From: Nereida sp965655635
GTDB lineage: Bacteria > Pseudomonadota > Alphaproteobacteria > Rhodobacterales > Rhodobacteraceae
NCBI RefSeq assembly: GCF_965655635.1
Contig: NZ_CBFHHE010000013.1
Location: 1-64,000 of the forward strand
Reading direction: 5' to 3'
Length of the DNA stretch: 64,000 bases
Each line of letters begins with the position of its first letter. The first letter of the stretch is position 1. The notes under the pieces are model-generated. The model was not told where the DNA came from. It saw only the letters and a list, made by a program, of their open reading frames with translations, and made no database searches. Made by a program: the position numbers and the translations under genes. Below are positions 22,864 through 31,220 of this stretch, in pieces.

Positions 22864-24843
22864 TTATTGTGCCGCAACGTCCTGTGGCTCAACCAGCTCT
22901 ACCAAATCCGTCATAATCCGGTTCAGCTCGAAGTCTTTTGGTGTGTAGACTTTGGCAACACCCATGGCGCGCAAACGGTCAGCGTCATCCTCTGGAATTA
23001 TTCCGCCAACGACGACGGGGATGTGCGCAAGTCCAGCGGTACGTAGCTTATCCATCAAGTCACCCATAAGTGGAATGTGACTGCCAGACAGGATCGACAG
23101 ACCAATCACATGGGCGTCATCTTCCAAAGCGGCTGACACGATCTCGTCAGGGGTGAGGCGGATCCCTTCATAGCTGATGTCCATTCCGCAATCACGGGCG
23201 CGTGCTGCGATTTGTTCGGCGCCGTTGGAGTGTCCATCAAGACCAGGTTTGCCAACAAGAAACTTTAGGCGGCGGCCCAGCTTGTCACTGACCGCGTCAA
23301 CGGCCGCACGGATATTCTCAAGGCCTTCGGTCCGGTTGGAGGGGTTCTTGGATACACCAGTCGGGCCGCGGTACTGCCCAAAGGCGGTTCGAACAACATT
23401 GCCCCATTCGCCTGTGGTTGCACCGGCTTTGGCCGCTTTGATTGATGCAGGCATCACGTTGATACCCGTCGCGGCAGCTTGGCGCAGCTCATCAAGTGCT
23501 TCTTTAACGGCGCTGTCGTCACGCTCGCTGCGCCATGCATTCAGCCGCTCAATCTGGTCCCGCTCTGCGTCAGCATCCGCCACCATAATTGCCTCATCGC
23601 CGGCGGTAAGGGGCGAGGGCTCTCCGGTGGTGAATTTATTGACGCCAACCACAGTGGTCTCGCCTTGCTCAATGTCGCCGATCCGCTCTGCGTTGGCTTC
23701 GACAAGACGTGACTTCATGTATTCGATCGCTTCAACAGCCCCGCCCATGCCGTCAATCGTTGCAAGTTCTGCGCGCGCGCCCTCTTTCAGGCTTTCGACT
23801 TTCCGGTCAACTGCTGGGTTGCCGTCAAACAGATCGTCGTATTCCAGCAGGTCCGTTTCAAACGCCATGATCTGCTGCATGCGCAAAGACCATTGCTGGT
23901 CCCAAGGACGTGGCAGGCCCAATGCTTCGTTCCAAGCGGGCAGTTGAACCGCGCGGGCACGGGCTTTCTTGGATAGGGTCACCGCAAGCATTTCCACCAA
24001 GATACGGTAGACGTTGTTTTCGGGCTGTTGCTCGGTCAGGCCGAGAGAGTTCACCTGAACGCCGTACCGGAAGCGGCGGAACTTTGGATCTTCCACGCCG
24101 TAACGCTCGCGACAGATTTCATCCCACAGGTCAACAAATGCGCGCATTTTGCACATCTCGGTTACAAACCGGATGCCTGCGTTTACGAAAAAGCTGATCC
24201 GGCCAACCATGGCGGGGAAGTGTTCGGCCGGGACTTTGCCTTTCAGATCATCAAGCACAGCGGTTGCTGTAGCAAGCGCGAAGGCGAGTTCTTGCTCTGG
24301 TGTCGCACCAGCTTCTTGGAGGTGGTACGAGCAAATGTTCATTGGGTTCCATTTTGGCAGATGCTCGCGGGTATAGGCGGCAACATCTGTAATCATACGC
24401 ATGGATGGTTTGGGCGGGCAGACATATGTGCCGCGTGACAGGTATTCTTTGATGATGTCATTTTGCACTGTGCCTTGCAGTGCCGAGATGTCCGCGCCTT
24501 GTTCTTCCGCAACCGCGATATAGAGCGCCAACAACCACGGTGCCGTGGCGTTGATCGTCATCGATGTGTTCATCTGATCTAGTGGTATGTCATCAAACAG
24601 GGCACGCATGTCACCAAGATGGGCCACTGGCACGCCGACTTTGCCAACTTCGCCGCGGGACAGTTCATGGTCGCTGTCATATCCTGTTTGTGTTGGCAGA
24701 TCGAAAGCAACAGAAAGCCCTGTCTGTCCTTTTGCCAAGTTCCCACGGTATAGCGCATTAGATGCCTTCGCCGTTGAGTGGCCCGCATATGTCCTGAACA
24801 GCCAAGGGCGATCTTTGGTGCGGTCTTGAGTGGCGTTGGTCAT
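22864..24843 (-). CDS. ecm: Ethylmalonyl-CoA mutase (B12-dependent)
   Basis: This 659-residue coenzyme-B12-dependent acyl-CoA mutase is of the MeaA type; it converts (2R)-ethylmalonyl-CoA to (2S)-methylsuccinyl-CoA in the ethylmalonyl-CoA pathway. The TIM-barrel domain is recognised by RTYAGHSTAKASNALYR, GLSVAFDLPTQTGYDSDH and MTINATAPWLLALY. The C-terminal cobalamin domain has KPGLDGHSNGAEQIA (D-x-H-x-x-G) and GLSILSGSHIPL. ATG 24843 has GGAG upstream; the longer open frame to 24963 looks like leader sequence. It is close to ccr, supporting Ecm over methylmalonyl-CoA mutase. Confidence 0.93.
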   Translation of the reverse strand: MTNATQDRTKDRPWLFRTYAGHSTAKASNALYRGNLAKGQTGLSVAFDLPTQTGYDSDHELSRGEVGKVGVPVAHLGDMRALFDDIPLDQMNTSMTINATAPWLLALYIAVAEEQGADISALQGTVQNDIIKEYLSRGTYVCPPKPSMRMITDVAAYTREHLPKWNPMNICSYHLQEAGATPEQELAFALATATAVLDDLKGKVPAEHFPAMVGRISFFVNAGIRFVTEMCKMRAFVDLWDEICRERYGVEDPKFRRFRYGVQVNSLGLTEQQPENNVYRILVEMLAVTLSKKARARAVQLPAWNEALGLPRPWDQQWSLRMQQIMAFETDLLEYDDLFDGNPAVDRKVESLKEGARAELATIDGMGGAVEAIEYMKSRLVEANAERIGDIEQGETTVVGVNKFTTGEPSPLTAGDEAIMVADADAERDQIERLNAWRSERDDSAVKEALDELRQAAATGINVMPASIKAAKAGATTGEWGNVVRTAFGQYRGPTGVSKNPSNRTEGLENIRAAVDAVSDKLGRRLKFLVGKPGLDGHSNGAEQIAARARDCGMDISYEGIRLTPDEIVSAALEDDAHVIGLSILSGSHIPLMGDLMDKLRTAGLAHIPVVVGGIIPEDDADRLRAMGVAKVYTPKDFELNRIMTDLVELVEPQDVAAQ

Positions 24844-24989
24844 GGCAGGCTCCACAGTTGGCTGTTGGCCCAAAGGGGCCGAATCTAGTTGCGCAATAAA
24901 ATTACACACACATAGGGTGTATCGGACACAATATACTCCTGTCAATCCGCTGCGCCGCAGCATGTGGGCATTTACCCCGCCGCAGCAAC

Positions 24990-26387
24990 ATGCGAGTTAT
25001 AGATATGTTTGAAACAGTTGCTTTGCCCGCTTGGGTTCTCGTTCTGATCGGCATTGCAGCTGCTATCTCTATCGGAGAGCGGCTCTTGTTTCCTTCTGTC
25101 CGGTGGTTTTTGCGCAAACGTGCAGAGCGTGTTGTGGCGAAAGTAAACGAGCGGCTGACCCGCCCTATCCAACCTTTCAAGCTGGCGCGGCGCGCTGATA
25201 TGATCCAAAGACTGACGTATGATCGTGATGTATTGGCGGCTGTATCGGAATATGCCTCTGAGGAAGGGATGCCTGACGAGGTGGCCTTAGAAATGGCCCG
25301 CAGATACGCCCGCGAAATTGTTCCTTCATTTAGTGCGACAGCTTATTTTGGCGTGGGTATTCGGGTGGCGCGTTGGCTCGGCAATACGCTGTATCACGTA
25401 CGTCTTGGCCATGTTGAGCGCGCTGAGATTGATCAGGATGCGACGGTCGTCTTCATCATGAACCACCGCTCCAACATGGATTACATGCTGGTCACTTACT
25501 TGGCGGCAGATGCTTCTGCGTTGTCTTATGCGGTCGGTGAGTGGGCGCGTGTTTGGCCTCTGTCACGTTTAATCCGTTCAATGGGTGCGTATTTTATCCG
25601 GCGCCGTTCACGTAATGCGCTCTACCGGCGCGTTCTTGCGCGGTATGTGCAAATGGCTACCGAGAATGGCGTGACACAGGCTGTGTTTCCTGAGGGCGGC
25701 CTAAGTCTTGATGGAAAAGTGGCGGCGCCCAAGCTTGGGCTGTTGAATTATATTATTGAAGGGTGGACCCCAGAAAGCCGTGATGTTGTCTTTGTGCCTG
25801 TTGCCTTGAATTACGACCGGATACTTGAGGACCGCATTCTCATTTCAGCGGGCCAACGGGGTGACCGTAAGTTTAACGCCCGCATGTCAGTAGTGGGTGG
25901 CTTCATTTTAAAGCATGTGTGGCTTCGTATTTGTCGGCGTGCCTATAAATTTGGGGTTGCGAGCGTCAGTTTTGGAAAGCCGCTGTCGTTGCGTGAATTT
26001 GCAACACATCATGCGGAGTTGCCGCGTACTTTGGGCCGTGAACTGATGACGCGGATTGAAAACGTAATGCCTGTACTGCCGATCCCGGTGTTGAGCACTG
26101 TCTTGCTGGAGGCCGCGGACGGTGCAACCGGCGCTGATCTTGAATCGGCCGTTACCAAATACTTTGCAGGCCTTGATGATGACACGGCGCACAACGTGTC
26201 CTGTGGTGATGCAGCGTCAATTGTTGCTGAAGGTTTGAAGGTTATGACGGCCCGACGCTTGATTACACAGACTGGCTCAATCGTGCGGGTGAAAGACGAT
26301 CAACGCCATATTCTTGAGTATTATGCGAACTCTATCGTGCATGTGCAGCGTAAAAATATAGAAAATTCTGCGACTGCTGGGTTATAA
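24990..26387 (+). CDS. Membrane glycerol-phosphate acyltransferase-like protein (PlsB/PlsC fold)
   Basis: This 465-residue protein has one N-terminal transmembrane helix (about 10-30) and an acyltransferase domain. The domain contains the H-x4-D motif in NHRSNMDYML and the phosphate-binding motif FPEGGLS, as in sn-glycerol-3-phosphate acyltransferases. It is much longer than a PlsC and shorter than E. coli PlsB, so it belongs to the intermediate PlsB-like group of alphaproteobacteria. Its likely role is membrane phospholipid synthesis at the inner membrane. It is divergent from ecm and followed by ccr 114 bases later. An alternative start at 25005 is possible. Confidence 0.82.
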   Translation: MRVIDMFETVALPAWVLVLIGIAAAISIGERLLFPSVRWFLRKRAERVVAKVNERLTRPIQPFKLARRADMIQRLTYDRDVLAAVSEYASEEGMPDEVALEMARRYAREIVPSFSATAYFGVGIRVARWLGNTLYHVRLGHVERAEIDQDATVVFIMNHRSNMDYMLVTYLAADASALSYAVGEWARVWPLSRLIRSMGAYFIRRRSRNALYRRVLARYVQMATENGVTQAVFPEGGLSLDGKVAAPKLGLLNYIIEGWTPESRDVVFVPVALNYDRILEDRILISAGQRGDRKFNARMSVVGGFILKHVWLRICRRAYKFGVASVSFGKPLSLREFATHHAELPRTLGRELMTRIENVMPVLPIPVLSTVLLEAADGATGADLESAVTKYFAGLDDDTAHNVSCGDAASIVAEGLKVMTARRLITQTGSIVRVKDDQRHILEYYANSIVHVQRKNIENSATAGL

Positions 26388-26501
26388 AATTACAAATATG
26401 TATAAAAAATTGTTGCTATATTACCTGCAGGGTCATATTCAAGGAAGTGTCGACAGTGATTCTGCGCTGCGGCACCTGAAATTTGGAACGGAGACCGCGC
26501 A

Positions 26502-27788
26502 ATGGCTTTGGATACTAACAGCAACTTGATTTCATATGATGCGGTCGAGAAAGAGCTCTACGAAGTGGGTGAAATCCCTCCGATGGGCTTTGTTCCGCCA
26601 AAAATGTACTCATGGGCTATTCGCCGCGAACGTCATGGCAACCCTAATAGCGCGATGCTTCAGGAAGTGGTCGACGTTCCCACCCTGGATAGCAACGAAG
26701 TGTTGGTTCTCGTGATGGCTGCCGGCATTAACTACAACGGTGTCTGGGCAGCCCTTGGTGTGCCAATCAGCCCTTTTGATGGCCACAACCAGCCATATCA
26801 TATCGCAGGTTCTGATGCGTCGGGCATTGTTTGGGCTGTTGGTGATAAAGTGACGCGCTGGAAAGTCGGCGATGAAGTTGTGATCCATTGCAACCAAGAT
26901 GATGGCGATGATGAGGAGTGTAACGGCGGTGATCCGATGTACTCGCAAAGCCAGCGAATTTGGGGGTATGAGACACCTGACGGCTCGTTCAGCCAATTTA
27001 CGCGGGTGCAATCGCAACAATTGATGTCGCGGCCTAAGCATCTGACGTGGGAGGAAAGCGCTTGCTACACTCTGACGCTCGCCACTGCGTACCGGATGCT
27101 TTTTGGCCACGCGCCTCATGATCTTAAGCCTGGTCAGAACGTTCTTGTTTGGGGCGCATCTGGTGGGCTTGGGTCCTACGCGATCCAGCTAATTAAGACT
27201 GCTGGTGCCAACGCGATCGGCGTTATCTCTGACGAAAGCAAGCGCGATTTCGTGATGTCACTGGGTGCCAAGGGTGTTTTGAACCGCAATGACTTCGACT
27301 GCTGGGGCCAGATGCCAACGGTTAACACACCTGAATATGCCGAGTGGTTCCGCGCCGCGCGTAAGTTCGGGGCTGCGATCTGGCAAATTACTGGCAAAGG
27401 TAACAATGTTGATATGGTGTTCGAGCACCCTGGTGAGTCCACCTTCCCGGTTTCGACCTTCGTGTGTAAGAAAGGTGGCATGGTTGTGATTTGTGCTGGC
27501 ACGACTGGCTTCAACATGACCTTTGACGTCCGTTATATGTGGATGCACCAAAAGCGTCTTCAGGGCTCGCACTTCGCGCACCTCAAGCAAGCGGCTGCGG
27601 CGAACCAATTGATGGTAGAGGAACGTCTTGATCCTTGTATGTCGGAAGTTTTTGAATGGAACGACCTGCCTGAGGCCCACATGAAAATGCTCCGGAACGA
27701 GCATAAGCCGGGCAATATGTCCGTACTGGTTCAAGCGCCAAAGATCGGTCTGCGGACCTTGATCGATACGGTTGAGGCTGGAAAGTAG
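26502..27788 (+). CDS. ccr: Crotonyl-CoA carboxylase/reductase
   Basis: This 428-residue medium-chain dehydrogenase/reductase is the signature enzyme of the ethylmalonyl-CoA pathway; it carboxylates and reduces crotonyl-CoA with NADPH and CO2 to ethylmalonyl-CoA. It has the typical N-terminus GEIPPMGFVPPKMYSWAIR, the acidic insertion HCNQDDGDDEECNGGDPMYS, the NADPH-binding VWGASGGLGSYAIQLIK and GSHFAHLKQA, all characteristic of Ccr rather than other MDR proteins. The upstream 114 bases are A+T-rich. A terminator follows the gene. Confidence 0.97.
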   Translation: MALDTNSNLISYDAVEKELYEVGEIPPMGFVPPKMYSWAIRRERHGNPNSAMLQEVVDVPTLDSNEVLVLVMAAGINYNGVWAALGVPISPFDGHNQPYHIAGSDASGIVWAVGDKVTRWKVGDEVVIHCNQDDGDDEECNGGDPMYSQSQRIWGYETPDGSFSQFTRVQSQQLMSRPKHLTWEESACYTLTLATAYRMLFGHAPHDLKPGQNVLVWGASGGLGSYAIQLIKTAGANAIGVISDESKRDFVMSLGAKGVLNRNDFDCWGQMPTVNTPEYAEWFRAARKFGAAIWQITGKGNNVDMVFEHPGESTFPVSTFVCKKGGMVVICAGTTGFNMTFDVRYMWMHQKRLQGSHFAHLKQAAAANQLMVEERLDPCMSEVFEWNDLPEAHMKMLRNEHKPGNMSVLVQAPKIGLRTLIDTVEAGK

Positions 27789-27832
27789 TAACCCCTGAGA
27801 ACGGTTTGCAGGCTCCCCCTGCGCGCCGAATC

Positions 27833-27869
27833 GAAGCCCAATGCCATGAAGGTGTTGGGCTTCTTTCGT
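27833..27869 (+). terminator. Intrinsic terminator after ccr
   Basis: The nine-base stem GAAGCCCAA / TTGGGCTTC with an inner CC/GG-containing loop is followed by TTTCGTT, about 45 bases past the ccr stop. Confidence 0.75.
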
Positions 27870-27993
27870 TTTGAACGACTTAAATTTGGCTGCCTCACTA
27901 TATCTGGGGAGCTAGGATGCGCGAATTTTATATAAAATAAATACACGTTACGGTTGTGTTTATGTGAGATTCACTATTTTAGGATGAGTGTAG

Positions 27994-28194
27994 ATGCAGA
28001 ATGAATGGATATTAGACGTCCTCGTAGATCTTCGTGTTTTCGCCCGTTCCAATGGTTTGGGGCGCTTGGCTGAGCATCTTGATGACGTCGCTTTGATTGC
28101 GGCAAGTGACATCTTGGCCGTGAGGGGAGACGCACTCAATGAGTGGGGCACTGGAGAGTATCGTGAACGACCTCGAGCAAGCGAACACGCTTGA
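27994..28194 (+). CDS. Small protein gene overlapping the start of luxR
   Basis: This 66-residue open frame has GGATGAG upstream of its ATG. The first 50 residues look like a real folded helical protein (MQNEWILDVLVDLRVFARSN, then GLGRLAEHLDDVALIAASDI), a pattern I associate with short conserved proteins next to luxR genes in Rhodobacteraceae. The last 19 codons overlap the luxR start in another frame (56 bases). Function is unknown. Translational coupling to luxR is plausible because luxR has its own AGGGGAG site inside this gene. Confidence 0.6.
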   Translation: MQNEWILDVLVDLRVFARSNGLGRLAEHLDDVALIAASDILAVRGDALNEWGTGEYRERPRASEHA

Positions 28195-28705
28195 GGATTT
28201 TCAACGAATTACTGAGAACCTACAGGATTATTACAAATTAGATCATTTTATTTACCATTGGTTTAATTCTGTTGGTGAACGCTTTGGGGCAGGCACCTAC
28301 AGTACCGAGTGGGTCGATCGGTACGTCCAAAAGGACTATCTGCGGATGGACCCTGTTATCCTTGGGGCGCTACAGAGATTTCACCCGCTAAATTGGAAAG
28401 ATCTTGATTGGTCCAGCAAGGGGGCCAAAGAGTTTCTGCGCGAAGCCATTGACTACGGTGTAGGCAATCAAGGGCTGTCTATTCCGGTGCGTGGCCCGTC
28501 TGGTCAGTTTGCTTTATTGTCGTGCAACGCGAACACCAATGATGAGGCATGGGCGGAATTTATTGAATTAAACCAGCAGTCTTTGATCATTATCGCCCAT
28601 AAGTTTAACGAGCGTGCTCTCGATTTTGACACAGGCTTTGATAACACAATCGTCAATCTTTCGCCTCGTGAACTATCCGCGATGGTGCTGCTTGCAAGGG
28701 GATAA
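28139..28705 (+). CDS. LuxR-family AHL-binding domain, truncated by in-frame TAA
   Basis: This 188-residue product is the autoinducer-binding domain of a LuxR-type regulator. The six residues that shape the acyl-homoserine-lactone pocket in the family are present (Trp58, Tyr62, Asp71, Pro72, Trp86, Gly112). The helix-turn-helix begins at LSPRELSAMVLLARG and is cut by TAA at 28703. The same frame continues for 47 codons into the rest of a LuxR helix-turn-helix, giving 236 residues in all, the normal family length. So this is a nonsense-truncated regulator, or a sequencing error, or a sponge-type protein without DNA binding. The first third of the gene is A+T-rich. AGGGGAG precedes the ATG. Confidence 0.85.
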   Translation: MSGALESIVNDLEQANTLEDFQRITENLQDYYKLDHFIYHWFNSVGERFGAGTYSTEWVDRYVQKDYLRMDPVILGALQRFHPLNWKDLDWSSKGAKEFLREAIDYGVGNQGLSIPVRGPSGQFALLSCNANTNDEAWAEFIELNQQSLIIIAHKFNERALDFDTGFDNTIVNLSPRELSAMVLLARG

Positions 28706-28849
28706 TCACGCTCTCAAGCGGCTCATGATTTGCAGATTTCAGAGCACACGCTGCGGGTCTATGTTGAGGGTGCACGTCATAAGCTGGGTGCGCTTAACAC
28801 CACTCATACGGTTGCCCGTGCGCTGACCAAAGGGCTGATCGTCGTATAG
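28706..28849 (+). pseudogene. Orphaned LuxR helix-turn-helix remnant, in frame after the TAA
   Basis: Immediately after the TAA (28703..28705) the luxR frame continues as SRSQAAHDLQISEHTLRVYV and then EGARHKLGALNTTHTVARAL, ending at TAG 28847. This is the recognition-helix half of a LuxR (GerE) domain, including the LGALNTTHTVARA tail. No base is missing between the parts. One substitution in the stop codon (for example CAA, AAA or GAA to TAA) explains the break. There is no start codon or ribosome-binding site of its own. Confidence 0.85.
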
Positions 28850-28993
28850 CGCAAACATTCCCTTTGTGTTGCGTTGGGCGCTTTGGCGCCGCGCGTTGGC
28901 GTAAGCAGCCTTTAACAGGCTAAACACATGATGAGGCAATATTCCTGTCTGGTTTTTGGCAGGAGCCACTTTCATCAGTGATAGGACGCCCGC

Positions 28994-29515
28994 ATGCTTC
29001 GCTACATCTACGTAGATCAGCTCGACCAATTGCCACGCCTTGCGCAAACCATGTTCCGCGATAGGGCGGTTCAGTTCAAAGACCGTCTTGGATGGGAAGT
29101 AAGCGTCGATCGCAACGGGCATGAGCGTGACGCGTACGACGACATGTGCCCGCTCTATGTCATTTGGGAACTGCCCGATGGCACCCATAGCGGCTCGATG
29201 CGGTTCTTGCCCACAACGGGCCGGACCATGGTGCACGACCATTTTGCCCACCTTGCCGGCGGAGTGCATATCGAAAGCCCGCTTATTTGGGAATGTACAC
29301 GGTTTTGTATCAGCCCGCGTGCAGATGATACACGTTCTTGCGCGGCGGCATTGGTGCGTGGAGCAGGCGAGGTGATGCGACGCTTTTCTTTGCGTCACTA
29401 CATTGGTGTCTTTGATCCGCGGATGGCGCGGATCTATCGCTTATACGGTGTAAGCCCTGATATCATTGGGCAGGCAGGCTCAGGTGCAGGCGAAATTTGC
29501 GTAGGCCTTTGGTAG
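28994..29515 (+). CDS. LuxI-family acyl-homoserine-lactone synthase, truncated by in-frame TAG
   Basis: This 173-residue product is a LuxI-family autoinducer synthase, making N-acyl-homoserine lactones from S-adenosylmethionine and acyl-ACP. The invariant residues of the family are all visible (Arg24, Phe28, Trp34, Asp46, Asp49, Arg70, Glu100, Arg103). The core runs through to GSGAGEICVGLW and is stopped by TAG at 29513. The same frame continues with LuxI-like C-terminal sequence. Because the catalytic part is complete, residual activity is possible, but the missing C-terminal region normally completes the fold. It lies 144 bases after the luxR remnant. Confidence 0.85.
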   Translation: MLRYIYVDQLDQLPRLAQTMFRDRAVQFKDRLGWEVSVDRNGHERDAYDDMCPLYVIWELPDGTHSGSMRFLPTTGRTMVHDHFAHLAGGVHIESPLIWECTRFCISPRADDTRSCAAALVRGAGEVMRRFSLRHYIGVFDPRMARIYRLYGVSPDIIGQAGSGAGEICVGLW

Positions 29516-29707
29516 CTGCAAGATGAGGCCTGGGCAAAGGCATATGCACGCCTAGGCATTGAGGCAGCAACGCCAGACCAGTGGTTCAAGGCGTCTTTGC
29601 AAACTTTAAATGCAAAAACTCCAGCCCAAGCTGAGACAGCCACTGGCAGCGACTGGTGCGCCGATATAGTGTCGCGCCATGAGTATACCCAGCGTCCAGT
29701 TTTCTGA
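29516..29707 (+). pseudogene. LuxI C-terminal remnant, in frame after the TAG
   Basis: After the TAG the luxI frame continues as LQDEAWAKAYARLGIEAATP, then DQWFKASLQ, resembling the usual LuxI C-terminal region (helix with WF near the end), and stays open to TGA at 29705. The last part overlaps the start of the helicase gene at 29679, so the original luxI stop may have been different. The intact frame indicates a single substitution rather than an indel. Confidence 0.75.
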
Positions 29708-31220
29708 CGACCAAGCCCATGCGTTTGACAGCATTTCTGAGCTGTTGAAGCGCGCGGGCGTTGATATTGAAAGCGATGTGGTGCTGCCGCCACAAGACAG
29801 TAAATCCAGTGTGATGGCCGTGATCGGCAAGGCTGGCAGCGGTAAAACATTGCTGCTGGCCGAATTGTACCGTGCCATTGAAGCCGCCGGTGTCGAGGTT
29901 GTTTCAGGCGACTACGAATCCCGCAAATCTAAAGATAAACGCACGCTGGCCATTCTTGCCCCCACCAATAAAGCTGCAAGTGTGCTGCGTAACCGCGGTG
30001 TTCCCGCAACGACGATCCACCGGATCTTGTACACGCCCATGTATGATCCTGAGTATGAAAAAATTGCTGAATGGTTGGCCGGCAACACGCTTGAGCGGCC
30101 TGACGTAGAAGACCTGACGGATTTGGCGCTTGATCGCGCGTGGGCATATTATCAGACCAACAAATCAATTCCGGGCGCGCTTGCTGCGGCGGGCTTGCGC
30201 GGTTCTGATTTTATCACAGGTTGGAAACGGCGCGAGAACCCACTTGATATTGGGTTCATCGATGAATCTTCGATGCTGGATGCCAAGCAATATGAAGACC
30301 TGCAGGAAATTTTTCCAACGCTTGTGTTGTTTGGTGATCCCGCACAGCTTGCGCCAGTTAATCAATCTGGGGGTATGGTTTTTGATGGTCTCAAAGGGCC
30401 GCGCAAGCTCGAACTGAGCCGCGTCCACCGGCAAACCAAAGACAATCCCATTCTTGATATGGCCCATGCATTGGCGGACCCATCGCTTGAGTTTCATCAC
30501 TTTGAGCAGATGGTAAGAGACGCCTCCCAAAAAGATGATCGGGTCGTATGGGCCGATCGGGTGAATTGCGATTTGATGGCGCGCTCGCCGTGTCTTGTGT
30601 GGCGTAACGCGACGCGGATCAAATTGATCAATGCGTTTCGCGGTGCCTACAGCGCGCCAGGGGAAGAGCTGCTGGAAGGTGAGCCGCTTATTTGTGACGG
30701 TATTGAGTTACCTATGAAGCACCGCAAGAAGCGGCTCGATCTTGAGGCGCGAGGTCTGATTAAAGGCGCGCAGGTCATCTATATGGGCCTTGGCCGCAAG
30801 CCTGGCTTTTCACGCCTGCACGTCATGGGGGCCGAGGACCCGCAGGTGAGTGCCGCGTCAATTATGAAGTTAGAAAAGCCCGGCGAGGAAGAGCCTGTCA
30901 TCCCGTTTGCCGCGCGCATGGGGGCTACTTTTCTGCACGGTGCCGCGGTGACAATTCACAAGGCGCAGGGCTCGCAATGGGATGAAGTGCAGGTGTTTGC
31001 ACCAGATATTTTTGTTGCCGCGCGCATGGGCCGTTCTGAGGCGGGGCAGCCGCTATGGAAGCGCTTGGCATATGTCGCAATTACGCGGGCAGAGACACGC
31101 CTTCATTGGTGCGTACGCGCTGCTCTTGCCCGTCCCAAGGGGCCGCTGATCATTGATGATTTGCCGAGCAAGCCCTCACCGCTTACCCTTGAAGCCGAAC
31201 CTTTGGAGGCAAACTCATGA
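29679..31220 (+). CDS. RecD-like superfamily 1 DNA helicase / AAA ATPase
   Basis: This 513-residue P-loop ATPase resembles ATP-dependent RecD-like helicases of the AAA_30 plus UvrD_C_2 type. Motifs in order are Walker A GKAGSGKT (about residue 50), APTNKAASVLR (motif Ia), Walker B-like GFIDESSML, GDPAQLAPV (motif III), SRVHRQT, a C-terminal TIHKAQGSQWDEV and YVAITRAETRLHW (motif VI). It probably acts in DNA repair or recombination as a stand-alone enzyme; no RecB/RecC partner is visible. No clear ribosome-binding site precedes ATG 29679. The stop overlaps the SDR start by four bases. Confidence 0.88.
   Translation: MSIPSVQFSDDQAHAFDSISELLKRAGVDIESDVVLPPQDSKSSVMAVIGKAGSGKTLLLAELYRAIEAAGVEVVSGDYESRKSKDKRTLAILAPTNKAASVLRNRGVPATTIHRILYTPMYDPEYEKIAEWLAGNTLERPDVEDLTDLALDRAWAYYQTNKSIPGALAAAGLRGSDFITGWKRRENPLDIGFIDESSMLDAKQYEDLQEIFPTLVLFGDPAQLAPVNQSGGMVFDGLKGPRKLELSRVHRQTKDNPILDMAHALADPSLEFHHFEQMVRDASQKDDRVVWADRVNCDLMARSPCLVWRNATRIKLINAFRGAYSAPGEELLEGEPLICDGIELPMKHRKKRLDLEARGLIKGAQVIYMGLGRKPGFSRLHVMGAEDPQVSAASIMKLEKPGEEEPVIPFAARMGATFLHGAAVTIHKAQGSQWDEVQVFAPDIFVAARMGRSEAGQPLWKRLAYVAITRAETRLHWCVRAALARPKGPLIIDDLPSKPSPLTLEAEPLEANS

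Noticed and set aside
24844..24963. N-terminal extension of ecm back to 24963.
   Set aside because: The extension has no family similarity, and ATG 24843 has a ribosome-binding site and the normal N-terminus.
24844..24989. A shared operator between divergent ecm and the acyltransferase gene.
   Set aside because: The region has ACACACA and TATAC elements but no clear dyad and no TGTGATCACA copy, so ecm and ccr are not assigned to the GntR regulon.
28876..28894. GGCGC-TTTG-GCGCC between luxR remnant and luxI as a terminator.
   Set aside because: Short stem and no T-run after it.
28944..28963. A dyad CCTGTC-N8-GGCAGG upstream of luxI, resembling a lux box.
   Set aside because: The outer arms match but the inner half does not pair, and the CTG to CAG distance is 12 rather than the usual 10. 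With luxR itself broken there is no support for function.
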